This document shows positions 46,087-54,719 of a DNA stretch of 64,000 bases, piece by piece. This DNA comes from Candidatus Zixiibacteriota bacterium (GTDB lineage: Bacteria > Zixibacteria > MSB-5A5 > GN15 > FEB-12), in NCBI GenBank assembly GCA_022571845.1, contig JACZXB010000006.1, positions 62,001 to 126,000 on the forward strand. Direction: 5' to 3'. Below the pieces are notes generated by a model, which had not been told where the DNA came from, searched no databases, and saw only the letters and a list, made by a program, of their open reading frames with translations. How positions within the stretch are numbered: the first letter of the stretch is position 1; the number at the start of each line of letters is the position of its first letter. The position numbers and the translations under genes were made by a program.

Positions 46087-46113
46087 AAAGGCCGCACAAT
46101 ATGCGCGGCCTTT
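46087..46113 (-). terminator. Hairpin downstream of the FG-GAP gene
   Basis: AAAGGCCGC (46087-46095) pairs with GCGGCCTTT (46105-46113) across a 9-base loop. It lies 26 bases after the minus-strand stop at 46139 and has a short pyrimidine tail. Confidence 0.75.
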
Positions 46114-46138
46114 ATGCATACATCTAATTTACAATCGT

Positions 46139-47617
46139 TTAGCACGGGCCCGGCGGAGGACCGCCACGGAAAATAAAATCAACAAGGAAAGTCAGATCAA
46201 GGATATTGGATGGCGTGCCGTCACTATTTATATCAGCTTCATCAATGCAGGTCGATTCAGTTCCGCCGCGAAAGATGAAATCAACTAAGCTCGTTAGGTC
46301 TAAAATATTGGCATCGTTGCCATCGCCGTTGACATCACCGCGGGTTCCCACACATAAAGTAGAGCTAAGAAAGACAACTGCTTGACCCTGTGGCCAAATG
46401 TAGGCATAATCACCAAGTATCACGTCCATTATACCGTCATTATTTATATCTCCTGCGGCTGAAATGGACTGACCTAGAATTTGGTTGTCACTTGTGCCGT
46501 TGTAGGTATTGATAAGCTCACCGCTTTTGCCCGATAACATATAGGCTCGACCATAAGGGTACCAGCTATCGGTACCAATTAACAAGTCATCATAGCTGTC
46601 ACCATCAATATCTCCTGCCGAAGCGACTCTATAGCCCAATTCTTCACTAAAGCCAGTGCCTGTAAAAGTGTAAAGATTACTGCCATCCATTCCGGAATAA
46701 ACATAGGCTCGCCCGACTCTAGGGAGGTCGGTGGTTCTATATCCCGGGGCCCCAATGATTACGTCGTTATAACCGTCTTTATTTATATCTCCGGCCGATG
46801 AAACTGAAGTTCCGAAGAAATCATAGTCGGACTCTCCGGTAAATGAATAGATAATTGCGCCGGTTTGACCGGAGAACAGGTAAGTTTTGCCAACACTTTC
46901 TCCAAGAATTGAATCGTCATATCTGGGAGCACCGATGATCAGATCATCATAGCCATCATTATCAACGTCGCCTGCTGACGCTACTTGACCGCCAACGAGT
47001 CCCCCCACAGGCTCGGGTATAAAAACGTGAATAGTATCACCTGTTTGACCGGAAAAGACATAGACTTTACTTTTAGAAAATATAATCAGGTCGTCAATAC
47101 CATCGTTGTTAACATCACCTGCTGAAGCAACCGAGTATCCAAAATCATCTAATTCGACCTGGCCTGTAAAAGTATGAAGGAGTGCCCCCGATTGCCCAGA
47201 AAATACATACGCTTTGCCGGAGTGAAATGCCACATCATCATTATGATAAGCGCCAACTAAAATATCAATGATACCGTCGCCATCAAAATCTCCCGCCGAA
47301 GATATACTACTACCGAAATGATCTCCCGGAGCTTCTCCAGTGAACACATACAATATTTCACCAGTTCTGCCTGAATAGACGTACACTTGTCCGGTGACAT
47401 CGCCCCCGTTTACTCTCTTATGATTAGCAGCGATAATAAAGTCGCCATATCCGTCATCGTTGATATCGCCAATAATTGCAACTTGCTCACCAAAGCCGTC
47501 ATAATAAGTAGGATCGCCCGTGAATGTATAAAGGGGAGGGCATTGTGAATAAGTCAATGGAGCAATGAGAAGAATAATAGCGAGAGACAGGGCATAGAGC
47601 GCTTTCTCATTTCGCAT
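46139..47617 (-). CDS. Secreted seven-repeat FG-GAP (integrin-alpha-like) protein with dockerin-like tail
   Basis: A 492-residue protein with signal peptide about 1-24 (LIAPLTYSQC). Residues about 30-420 contain seven FG-GAP repeats, each with a calcium loop (GDINDDGYGDF, GDFDGDGIIDI, GDVNNDGIDDL, GDVDNDGYDDL, GDINKDGYNDV, GDIDGDSYDDL, GDINNDGIMDV) and an intervening YVFSGQTG-type strand. Seven repeats fit one complete beta-propeller. The tail [27 protein letters not shown], then [21 protein letters not shown], ends PPPGPC. A ligand-binding surface protein is likely. It is not linked to an enzyme gene. Confidence 0.88.
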   Translation of the reverse strand: MRNEKALYALSLAIILLIAPLTYSQCPPLYTFTGDPTYYDGFGEQVAIIGDINDDGYGDFIIAANHKRVNGGDVTGQVYVYSGRTGEILYVFTGEAPGDHFGSSISSAGDFDGDGIIDILVGAYHNDDVAFHSGKAYVFSGQSGALLHTFTGQVELDDFGYSVASAGDVNNDGIDDLIIFSKSKVYVFSGQTGDTIHVFIPEPVGGLVGGQVASAGDVDNDGYDDLIIGAPRYDDSILGESVGKTYLFSGQTGAIIYSFTGESDYDFFGTSVSSAGDINKDGYNDVIIGAPGYRTTDLPRVGRAYVYSGMDGSNLYTFTGTGFSEELGYRVASAGDIDGDSYDDLLIGTDSWYPYGRAYMLSGKSGELINTYNGTSDNQILGQSISAAGDINNDGIMDVILGDYAYIWPQGQAVVFLSSTLCVGTRGDVNGDGNDANILDLTSLVDFIFRGGTESTCIDEADINSDGTPSNILDLTFLVDFIFRGGPPPGPC

Positions 47618-48123
47618 GTTTTACCTCCAGTCGTATATTGACTGAAAACGTTGAAATAGCGGTTCTTGAGGCGCTAAGGTATTCGATAAAGAATGAACTG
47701 ATCCACATTCGCCTCTTGTAAACGAAGTGCGATTATCCACACTACATTTAATTCTAACCAATGACTCCACTTGTTGCAAGCAAATTTATTGGACTGTTTA
47801 AAGAGTCTCATAAACCACAATTGAGCAAGACGCGCAACATCCCCCTAAGCTCCTCAGTATGTGTCACTTAGCACGGATCGCCGGGTGGCCCACCCCTCCG
47901 TTACACTCGGGACAATGCCTTTTAGGTGGGTTCCTGTGTAGTCCGTTCTAACTAGACCCATCACAAATTAACTCATAAATCACTACAAAAGACTTCCGTC
48001 CTCCCCTAATTATCATGGCTAAAGAACAATTCAATCCCGAACATTACATACAATCTCTTGTCTCATCTTTTTCTGTGTCTGCTGATTACAAAATCACTAC
48101 AAGTCCTGATAGTCGAAAAGTAA

Positions 48124-48207
48124 AATATGACAAAACGAACCCAATTCGAGCCGACCACTCGGAGGCAACTCAAAAAAAGATGTTAAATATAACAAAACGA
48201 ACCCAAT
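48124..48207. repeat. Direct repeat pair AAATATRACAAAACGAACCC
   Basis: A 22-base sequence at 48124-48145 recurs with one mismatch at 48186-48207, 62 bases apart. It translates to the KTNP/TKRTQ-like pieces seen in the spurious open frame. Confidence 0.85.
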
Positions 48208-48256
48208 CGCGCGAAGCGTCGAGGGTCCGTGGACCAATCGCGCGAAGCGTCGAGGG
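48204..48256. repeat. Tandem repeat CAATCGCGCGAAGCGTCGAG
   Basis: Two identical 22-base copies (48204-48225 and 48235-48256) with a 31-base period, each followed by a CCGTGG-containing spacer. Confidence 0.9.
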
Positions 48257-48276
48257 ACCGTGGTCCATTTTTCCAG

Positions 48277-48328
48277 TCATCCTGAGCGGACAAAGTCCCG
48301 AAGCTTGGTCGAGGGAGTCGAAGGATGA
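48277..48328. repeat. REP-like palindromic element
   Basis: TCATCCT (48277-48283) and AGGATGA (48322-48328) bound a 52-base element containing GAGCGGACAAAG and GTCGAGGGAGTCGA. It resembles widespread TCATCCTGAGC...GAAGGATGA intergenic repeats. Confidence 0.75.
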
Positions 48329-48620
48329 CAATCTTAGAAGATGGATTCCAGCCTCCGCTGGAAAGACAGAAAGAACGTAGGAATGACAGTTTGTGGGCGG
48401 CAGACGTCTCGTCTGCCCCAGCGTTCAAGTCGCCCACCCTTCGACCGTTTGGCTTTGCTCAGAGCAAGCGCGGACTCAGAGTGACCATAAATTGTGGCAA
48501 TTGTGCTATATTTGCAATAACCAGTTTTTTAGTTAAATTAAAATGGCAGTAGATTTGCTTTATTTTATAATAGGAAGGGTAGATCTGAACCAAAATCGTT
48601 AAAAGGACTTATCTGGACAT

Positions 48621-50390
48621 ATGATTTTAAGGCTAAAAAAATTAGGCACCCTGGGCGGAGAGAGTAAGGCTTTTGAAAAGGGGAAATTCAAAATTGGCCG
48701 AAGCACAGCTAGTGATCTGTTTCTAAAAGATGCCTCGGTATCCCGGCTGCATGCCGAGCTGGAAGTTATTGACTCTAAGAATATTTTCCTGACAGACCTT
48801 CGCAGCCGTAACGGCACCCTGGTCAACGGCAGGCCGATATTCGGCAAAGTTTCGCTGCAGCCTGATGATGAGATATCTTTTGGAGATGTCCGTTTCAGCG
48901 TCTCGCCCAGTAAAGCCGACAGCCCTACTACCGGAAGTATTACTGTTGTAGAAACTGCCGAATTTCTTGACTCTGCCACAGTTGTGCACGTTGATGAAGC
49001 CCGCCGTCTCAAAAAGGAGAATACGCTGTTTAATCAGGAGACTTTCCTGGCCCTGTCTGCTTTGGGCAAGATTCCTGTTGATCCTGATAATCTTGAACAA
49101 TCATTGAACAGTGCTCTGGATTTACTGAGAGAAACTATTAATGCCGACCGCCTGGCGCTTTTGTTTGTCGAGGATAAAGAAAAAAACCAGATTTCATTTG
49201 GAGCCTGCAGCGTCAGGGGCGCAGGACTATCCAGAGACTTTTCTGTTTCAAGGACTGTCATCAATGAAATACTGAAAAGCAACGTGGCGATTTTGACCAA
49301 AGAAATCGACAGCGATGACAGGTTTGCAGAAAGAACAATGGTCGGGGGGAGCATCAAGTCAATGATGAGTGCGCCGCTGATGGATGATAAAAAAATAATC
49401 GGGATACTATATGCCGAAACTGATTCAACAGGAATTACTCTTACCGAAGACCATTTGCGGGTGTTAACTACCTTTGGTGACATCCTTGCTTCAAAAATCT
49501 TAAACCACAGTCTGATTGCTGATCGTCAGGAGAAAGCTGTAATAGAAGCAGAACTTCGGGTCACCAAAAGCAAGCAGCTTGAACTCGAAGAAGCAAATCG
49601 GATTTTACGGGACACACAAGCCGAACTTGTGCAAACCCAGAAAATGGCTTCTTTGAGACATCTGGTAGCAGGCGTAGCCCACGAAGTCAACAATCCCCTG
49701 GGCGCTCTTCAGGCCGGTCTGGCGAATATTGAATATGCCTCCAAGATTATTATGGAGACTGTTAAGAGCGGAGATCTATCAGAGCTGGCCGATGAAACAT
49801 CAAAGCCGGGCAAAGCCTTAAATCTGGTTCTCAATTGCGCCGACGTCAATAAGAAGCCCTTAACCAGAATTGCCTCGGTAGTAAAGTCACTCAAGAATTT
49901 TGTATTACTGGATCAGGCTGAAATAAAAGAGGTAGATATACACGACGGCATCGATTCGGCGCTCGAGCTTTTGAGTTTCAAGCTGGGCGACAAAATAAAA
50001 ATAATCCGCGATTATGGGCAACTTCCGAAAGTAGAATGCTACGCCAGAGAAATCAATCAGGCTATTATGAACTTATTGTCCAACGCCATAGAGTCTATTG
50101 ATAATGAAGGAAGCATCACCATCAAATCGGAAGGCGACGGGAAAAACGTGACGATTTCGATTTCTGATACCGGGCGAGGTATTCCCCAGGACAACTTGCC
50201 GCGTATCTTTGACCCCGGCTTTACCACCAGAGGTGCAGGTATAGGTACCGGGCTGGGACTGGCCATCGTACACAGCATAATGGAAGCGCACTCCGGCAGA
50301 AGCGAAGTTCAAAGCCAAGTTGACAAAGGCTCTGTTTTCAAAATAATTTTTCCGATAAAACTAATTAAGAGAGCAGAAAGTACAGACTAA
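48621..50390 (+). CDS. FHA-GAF sensor histidine kinase
   Basis: A 589-residue cytoplasmic kinase without membrane spans. The N-terminal FHA domain, about 20-90, has FKIGRSTASDLFLKD, SVSRLHAEL and RSRNGTLVNG, so it should bind phosphothreonine peptides. A GAF domain spans about 150-300 (DADRLALLFVEDKEKN-like, SMMSAPLMDDKKIIGILYAE). After a coiled coil the H-box HLVAGVAHEVNNPLGAL places His354, followed by the N box NLLSNAIESI, the G1 box ISDTGRGIP and the G2 box GAGIGTGLGLAIVHSIM. No response regulator is adjacent, so it is an orphan kinase. It may couple Ser/Thr phosphorylation to a two-component pathway (inference from FHA). Confidence 0.92.
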   Translation: MILRLKKLGTLGGESKAFEKGKFKIGRSTASDLFLKDASVSRLHAELEVIDSKNIFLTDLRSRNGTLVNGRPIFGKVSLQPDDEISFGDVRFSVSPSKADSPTTGSITVVETAEFLDSATVVHVDEARRLKKENTLFNQETFLALSALGKIPVDPDNLEQSLNSALDLLRETINADRLALLFVEDKEKNQISFGACSVRGAGLSRDFSVSRTVINEILKSNVAILTKEIDSDDRFAERTMVGGSIKSMMSAPLMDDKKIIGILYAETDSTGITLTEDHLRVLTTFGDILASKILNHSLIADRQEKAVIEAELRVTKSKQLELEEANRILRDTQAELVQTQKMASLRHLVAGVAHEVNNPLGALQAGLANIEYASKIIMETVKSGDLSELADETSKPGKALNLVLNCADVNKKPLTRIASVVKSLKNFVLLDQAEIKEVDIHDGIDSALELLSFKLGDKIKIIRDYGQLPKVECYAREINQAIMNLLSNAIESIDNEGSITIKSEGDGKNVTISISDTGRGIPQDNLPRIFDPGFTTRGAGIGTGLGLAIVHSIMEAHSGRSEVQSQVDKGSVFKIIFPIKLIKRAESTD

Positions 50391-50403
50391 AGTTCTGATA
50401 CTA

Positions 50404-51693
50404 TCATAACTTGACCCAGTCTGTAATCCGCTGCATGGCTTCCTTGATCCGATAACACCAGGTATCTACAAAATCATCAGGCAGAGGTTTTTCAAGAGGT
50501 GTTGTCTGGCTGGCTGTTAAAGCCTGGGCGCCGTCAAAATCCACATAGGCGACACGCGCTGTAAGCTCATTTTCCAGTCTTCCAAAAGCGCACCCCGGTA
50601 AAATTGCCACGCCGGTTTCATCAAGAAGTCTCTGGCAGAGAGTTTTGCTGTCGCAAATGCCGCGCTCAGCCAGGCGCTCTTGGTATTTTGAAAAATCCAA
50701 AAAGAGATAAAAAGCCCCGGCAGGTTTGGGAACGAATATTTCAGACTGGCAAAGTATTTCCACAGATTCTTCAGCTATTGCCGCAAGTATTCTTCTGGTG
50801 TGCCACAAGTATTTTTCAATTTCTACGCCCCCCTCAAAAGCACGGATAGCTGCGCATTGAATAGGTGCGCAGACCGAAGTATAGGTTTCGCTGGCAACAG
50901 CGGCCATCTTTTCGAGGAGCCAGTCAAAGTCTGCTGGAAATGTAAACGTCCCCAGCCGCCAGCCGCCTGCCCCGCACCATTTAGAAAGGCCTGAACTTAT
51001 TATTGTTCCTTCGGGGTAGTAACGTGCTATTGACTGATGCTTGCCTTGGTGATGGAGTTGTCCGTAAATTTCATCTGATAAAAGTATAACGCGATATTTA
51101 CGGGCAACCTCAGCCAGATCCTGCAAGTGCTCCGGAGAATAAGAACAGCCTTCAGGATTTCCGGGGTAATTTAATATCAGGATTCTGGGCCGGTACATAT
51201 CATTTTCTTGATCGCAGTGCTTTTCGAATTTCTCTGCTGTCATCCGCCAGTTGTCTTTAGCCGAAGTATGAATCAGACTGACACTTCTGCCAAGGATTTT
51301 AGCTTGCGGTATGTATGAAACCCAGCAGGGGGTAGGCACAATAAGTTCACCATAGTATACCATCTGCAAAAGAAACATCAGTTCTTTTGAACCGGGTCCG
51401 ATTAAAACATCGTCTGAGCCGGCGTCAATTCCGTCATGGACTCTGTGGTAGTTTGCCACCTTTTCGCGCAAAACGGGGTGACCTTTAGCCGGCAGATAAT
51501 CTTTTTCATGAGCGTGCATTTTTAGCGCATCAACTACCGGAGTAGGTATCGGAAACGGGGACTGTCCCAGACCGAGCCGGTAAATAGTGCGGCCCTCGCT
51601 CTGCAGGGCGCGGCTGGTATCGTTGATTGCTATCGTAGCTGATTCAATCAGACTTCGAACATTTAAGTTTAAGCTAACCTGCTTAGATATCAT
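50404..51693 (-). CDS. Class I/II PLP-dependent aminotransferase
   Basis: A 429-residue fold-type I aminotransferase. Visible are LGLGQSPFPIPTPVVDALK, LNYPGNPEGCSYSPEHLQ (the NxP substrate loop), ILLSDEIYG (PLP Asp/Tyr) and SSGLSKWCGAGGWRLG with the Schiff-base lysine. The end AYVDFDGAQAL and FGRLENELTARVAY fit the aspartate/aromatic transaminase branch, but the substrate cannot be fixed. It is tail to tail with the kinase gene, 13 bases apart, and transcribed on its own. No biosynthetic operon surrounds it. Confidence 0.88.
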   Translation of the reverse strand: MISKQVSLNLNVRSLIESATIAINDTSRALQSEGRTIYRLGLGQSPFPIPTPVVDALKMHAHEKDYLPAKGHPVLREKVANYHRVHDGIDAGSDDVLIGPGSKELMFLLQMVYYGELIVPTPCWVSYIPQAKILGRSVSLIHTSAKDNWRMTAEKFEKHCDQENDMYRPRILILNYPGNPEGCSYSPEHLQDLAEVARKYRVILLSDEIYGQLHHQGKHQSIARYYPEGTIISSGLSKWCGAGGWRLGTFTFPADFDWLLEKMAAVASETYTSVCAPIQCAAIRAFEGGVEIEKYLWHTRRILAAIAEESVEILCQSEIFVPKPAGAFYLFLDFSKYQERLAERGICDSKTLCQRLLDETGVAILPGCAFGRLENELTARVAYVDFDGAQALTASQTTPLEKPLPDDFVDTWCYRIKEAMQRITDWVKL

Positions 51694-51846
51694 TGTGGCT
51701 TTGTCCCTATTAGAGCGGCCTAATAATGTGCCGGTCTATTATTTCTTAACGGCCTTTCAGGTCCAAATTTAATCTAATACTGACATGGAAACAGCAAAAA
51801 AATTCCCTCATTAGCAGCAGAAAGGGTTATCTGCCCGCCTTGCTAC

Positions 51847-51874
51847 TTGACTGAATCAGCAAATCTTGTATATT
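51847..51874 (+). promoter_or_regulatory. Sigma-70-like promoter for the MXAN_6640-like gene
   Basis: TTGACT (51847-51852), a 16-base spacer and TATATT (51869-51874) form a good -35/-10 pair, about 140 bases before the gene. It lies in the 318-base gap 51694-52011, in which I see no other element. Confidence 0.5.
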
Positions 51875-52011
51875 TTAGTACGTATTCAGATCCGTTAGAG
51901 GTCTAGTCACAGAATAGTGGATTTGAAGGGCAGAGAAATGAAAGCTGTTAGTTTTATAATCATCATTGGGACAGATTAGGCCAACTGCAGCCTGGAGAAC
52001 CGAGGTGAGAA

Positions 52012-53967
52012 TTGATAAAAATCAGAGTCGCTTTATTTTTCATACTGACAATATCACTTACCGGTGTTTTAGCAGTTGAGATTTCTGAACTGGAGAAGCA
52101 GTTAGAATTAATTGGCTACTATCAGCTCATAGTGCATGGAAAAGAGTATGTTTCTGCTGAAGCGCTATCGCAAATGGAATTCAGCGCAGCTATGCTTCCA
52201 ATTAAATGCGGCACACCAACTGTTGCCGCTTTCGCAATGGGATTTGACCAGTTCGACAAAGAGCTGATTTCCCGCCATAGTCTGTCGTTGTTTGACCGTC
52301 CGACCGAGACCGATGAAACCTACGACAGCCCGGGCGGGTTTTTCAAAGTGCACTTTACGCGATTTGGCTCTCATGCCGTTTATCAGCCAAGCATAACCAC
52401 AGGCGGCATACCAAACTATGTGCTGGGCGCGGCTCGGATTTTTGATTCAGTCTATACTCATATTATAAACACACTCGGCTATCCCTTGCCGCCATCGGAC
52501 GGAGGCTATGCCCAGGGAGTTGACAGTCTGTACGATGTCTATTTGACAAATCTGGGAGGGGTAGTTTTTGGCCTGACCTATCCTGACTCATTGCAATTCG
52601 ACAGTATAGGCTCATTGAGAGCAACATCGTTTATTGAATTAGACAACGACTATCAGGAATCGAGTTTCTCGACCTACAATAGCAGGCCGCTCGATGCTGT
52701 CAGAGTTACAGCGGCGCACGAATATTTTCATGCCGTGCATTTCGGAATTGACTTTACCGAAATGGAAGACTGGAACAATCCCCCTCTGCAAAGAAGATAT
52801 TGGTACGAGATGTCCGCAACCTGGATGGAAGAAGAAATTTATGACGACATAAACGACTATTATTCATACCTATCATTCTTTTTCAATAAGCCTCGTGAAT
52901 CAATTCAGCAGTTTAACGGACCGGCCGATTTTCATCCCTATGGGTCCATTGTTTTTCCGATATTCTTAACTGAAAGATACGGGGTGGATATTATCAAATC
53001 TATATGGCTGAAATGCGGTTCAATGGGAGTCGGCCCCAATTTTCTGGAAGCTTCACAGATTGCAATAGACTCAGCCAGTAGTGGTACCGAAAATTTCCGC
53101 TCTGCCTTTGGTGAGTTTGCTCTCTGGAATTTCTTTACCGGCTCCAGAGCTGCCAGTGCACCGGCAGGAGTCGGTTATTCTGAGAGAACATTTTACCCCG
53201 AAATCCCGGAAAGCTCATTTACCGTTGTAAGCAGTTACCCAGCTTCCTTACTTGGTAATTCCAACCCCAAAAATCCGATGCCCAATTCGGCAGCCTATTT
53301 GAAACTGGAGAACATGCGAGCTATAGATTACACAGCCGACTCAAATTTCCGTATATTTGTTTCGTTAGGGGACGGAATTGATTCTTCACTGGTCCAGGGC
53401 TGGGCTGTGGGTAGTGCCCTTCAGTCTGACACAATATCGTCAGAATATTTTAGTACGCTTTCATTCGCCAATGACGACGCGACAGCATTTATTCAAATCC
53501 CTCAGCCAAGACAGTACCGCTCGGTTACTTTGATTTTGGCTCCGGCTTCCTGGCGACGTGAGCCATTTAGCTCGATGGACTGGGAAACAAGTTTCGGTTA
53601 CTTTACCAATGAACTACTGGTAGACTCTTTGATTGATACACTGGGAGTAGCAACTGATGTTGAAGAGATAGAGTATCCTGTGTTGCCCGAGGGCTACAAG
53701 CTGGCTCAGAACTATCCGAATCCGTTCAATCCGGCAACAGTAATCGAATTCGATCTGCCACGACTATCAAATGTTTCCATCACGATTTTCAATCTGCTTG
53801 GGCAGAAGGTTAAAGAATTGGTGAACGAGGAGATTTCCGCCGGGAGTTATCGGGTCAGCTGGGATGGTATTTTGTCCAGCGGCCAGAGGGCGTCGAGCGG
53901 CATCTACTTCTACCGTTTGATAGCCGATGACTTCATCGACACGAAGAAAATGATCCTGCTAAAATAG
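52012..53967 (+). CDS. Secreted MXAN_6640-like putative metalloprotease with T9SS-type sorting domain
   Basis: A 651-residue protein starting at TTG 52012 behind GAGGTGAG. The signal peptide is at about 5-22 (FFILTISLTGVLA). The body resembles the MXAN_6640 family of putative metalloproteases: VTAAHEYFHAVHFGID with HEYFH at 236-240, and RYWYEMSATWMEEEIYDD supplying acidic candidates for the third ligand. The last about 90 residues, NYPNPFNPATVIEFDLP to YFYRLIADDFIDTKKMILLK, form a textbook type IX secretion/FlgD-like sorting domain. It is thus a secreted enzyme targeted by a different tail from its dockerin-bearing neighbours. The 3' end is duplicated downstream (see repeat 53948-54088). Confidence 0.85.
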   Translation: MIKIRVALFFILTISLTGVLAVEISELEKQLELIGYYQLIVHGKEYVSAEALSQMEFSAAMLPIKCGTPTVAAFAMGFDQFDKELISRHSLSLFDRPTETDETYDSPGGFFKVHFTRFGSHAVYQPSITTGGIPNYVLGAARIFDSVYTHIINTLGYPLPPSDGGYAQGVDSLYDVYLTNLGGVVFGLTYPDSLQFDSIGSLRATSFIELDNDYQESSFSTYNSRPLDAVRVTAAHEYFHAVHFGIDFTEMEDWNNPPLQRRYWYEMSATWMEEEIYDDINDYYSYLSFFFNKPRESIQQFNGPADFHPYGSIVFPIFLTERYGVDIIKSIWLKCGSMGVGPNFLEASQIAIDSASSGTENFRSAFGEFALWNFFTGSRAASAPAGVGYSERTFYPEIPESSFTVVSSYPASLLGNSNPKNPMPNSAAYLKLENMRAIDYTADSNFRIFVSLGDGIDSSLVQGWAVGSALQSDTISSEYFSTLSFANDDATAFIQIPQPRQYRSVTLILAPASWRREPFSSMDWETSFGYFTNELLVDSLIDTLGVATDVEEIEYPVLPEGYKLAQNYPNPFNPATVIEFDLPRLSNVSITIFNLLGQKVKELVNEEISAGSYRVSWDGILSSGQRASSGIYFYRLIADDFIDTKKMILLK

Positions 53968-54088
53968 GGAGAAAATTGGCAGAACCGCTAAAGAGTTCTG
54001 CTCTACGGGAACTAGAGCGCAGGGTTACATCCGGACATTAGTCGTGACAAGACCCTGCACAACTGGGGAAATGATCCTGCTAAAATAG
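53948..54088. repeat. Insertion flanked by 20-base direct repeats at the 3' end of a gene
   Basis: AAATGATCCTGCTAAAATAG, the last 20 bases of the upstream gene including its stop, recurs exactly at 54069-54088. The 101 bases between carry inverted pairs GCAGAAC/GTTCTGC and GCAGGGT/ACCCTGC. It looks like a small non-autonomous element or a local duplication. The rest of the gap to 54277 shows nothing clear. Confidence 0.7.
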
Positions 54089-54277
54089 CTCGATATTCTT
54101 TGAATATCAAAGGGCAGGTTTCAATTGATGCAGCGACTATTCAAGCAGCATTCTTAAAATCCAGTTGCGGAAGTCGTCTCGTAGAGCCTGGTTTAGGCAG
54201 GTAGGCTTGATTCCACTGACGCTAATATGTGTCCCTTAACTGTCGATTAATATAATTGTAGCGGGAGACTATAGCTT

Positions 54278-54667
54278 ATGGCTGAAAAAAGAAAACAAGT
54301 ACGCAAAATACCTCAGTTCTTCGTAGGGGTCTATGATAATGATCAGACCAAAAGTGTTGGTCGTGTTGCCAATATCAGCAGTGGTGGTCTGATGGTCATT
54401 GGTAAATACGAGCTTACCAGATACGCCAGTTATAAAATAAGCATGGACTTGCCCTATGCCATCAAAGAGAAATCACAAGTTTTCTTTGAGGCGCAGTGCC
54501 GGTGGTGCGAAAGAGGCGGCCGAACAAAGTTATACTCCAGCGGTCTGGAAATTACAAACATCTCTTCGGAAAATTCAGAGATTCTTGCAGAATTCCTTGA
54601 AGACCCGCAAATAGTCGACGAATCCGGGGTGTCAACAATTTCTGTCATCATAGAGACCGACACCTAG
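54278..54667 (+). CDS. PilZ-domain protein
   Basis: A 129-residue single PilZ domain, a cyclic-di-GMP receptor fold. Both binding motifs are present: RKQVR at 5-9 (RxxxR) and NISSGG at 32-37 ((D/N)x(S/A)xxG). The strand pattern ISMDLPYAIKEKSQVFFEAQCRW fits the barrel. It stands alone; no diguanylate cyclase, cellulose or flagellar gene is in the window, so its target is unknown. The GCGGGAGAC leader gives a usable Shine-Dalgarno. Confidence 0.85.
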   Translation: MAEKRKQVRKIPQFFVGVYDNDQTKSVGRVANISSGGLMVIGKYELTRYASYKISMDLPYAIKEKSQVFFEAQCRWCERGGRTKLYSSGLEITNISSENSEILAEFLEDPQIVDESGVSTISVIIETDT

Positions 54668-54719
54668 CTGCAAGAATTCCAGTTAGGTTTTACTCGTTAA
54701 TTGCTGAGTCCGGTTTTAA

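Larger units (their letters stand above)
47618..48620. other. One-kilobase intergenic mosaic of short repeats
   Basis: There is no credible gene here. The open frame at 48015-48380 reads through repeated sequence and has no signal, motif or Shine-Dalgarno. The stretch contains the palindrome GGGTGGCCCACCC (47883-47895), tandem and direct repeats (48124-48256), a REP-like inverted element (48277-48328), a hairpin TTCCAGCCTCCGCTGGAA (48346-48363) and GGCAGACGTCTCGTCTGCC (48399-48417). Such dispersed elements often produce spurious ORFs in environmental genomes. Confidence 0.8.

Noticed and set aside
48015-48380. 121-codon open frame in the intergenic mosaic
   Set aside because: It reads through direct, tandem and REP-like repeats, has no recognised domain or Shine-Dalgarno, and resembles known spurious repeat-derived ORFs.
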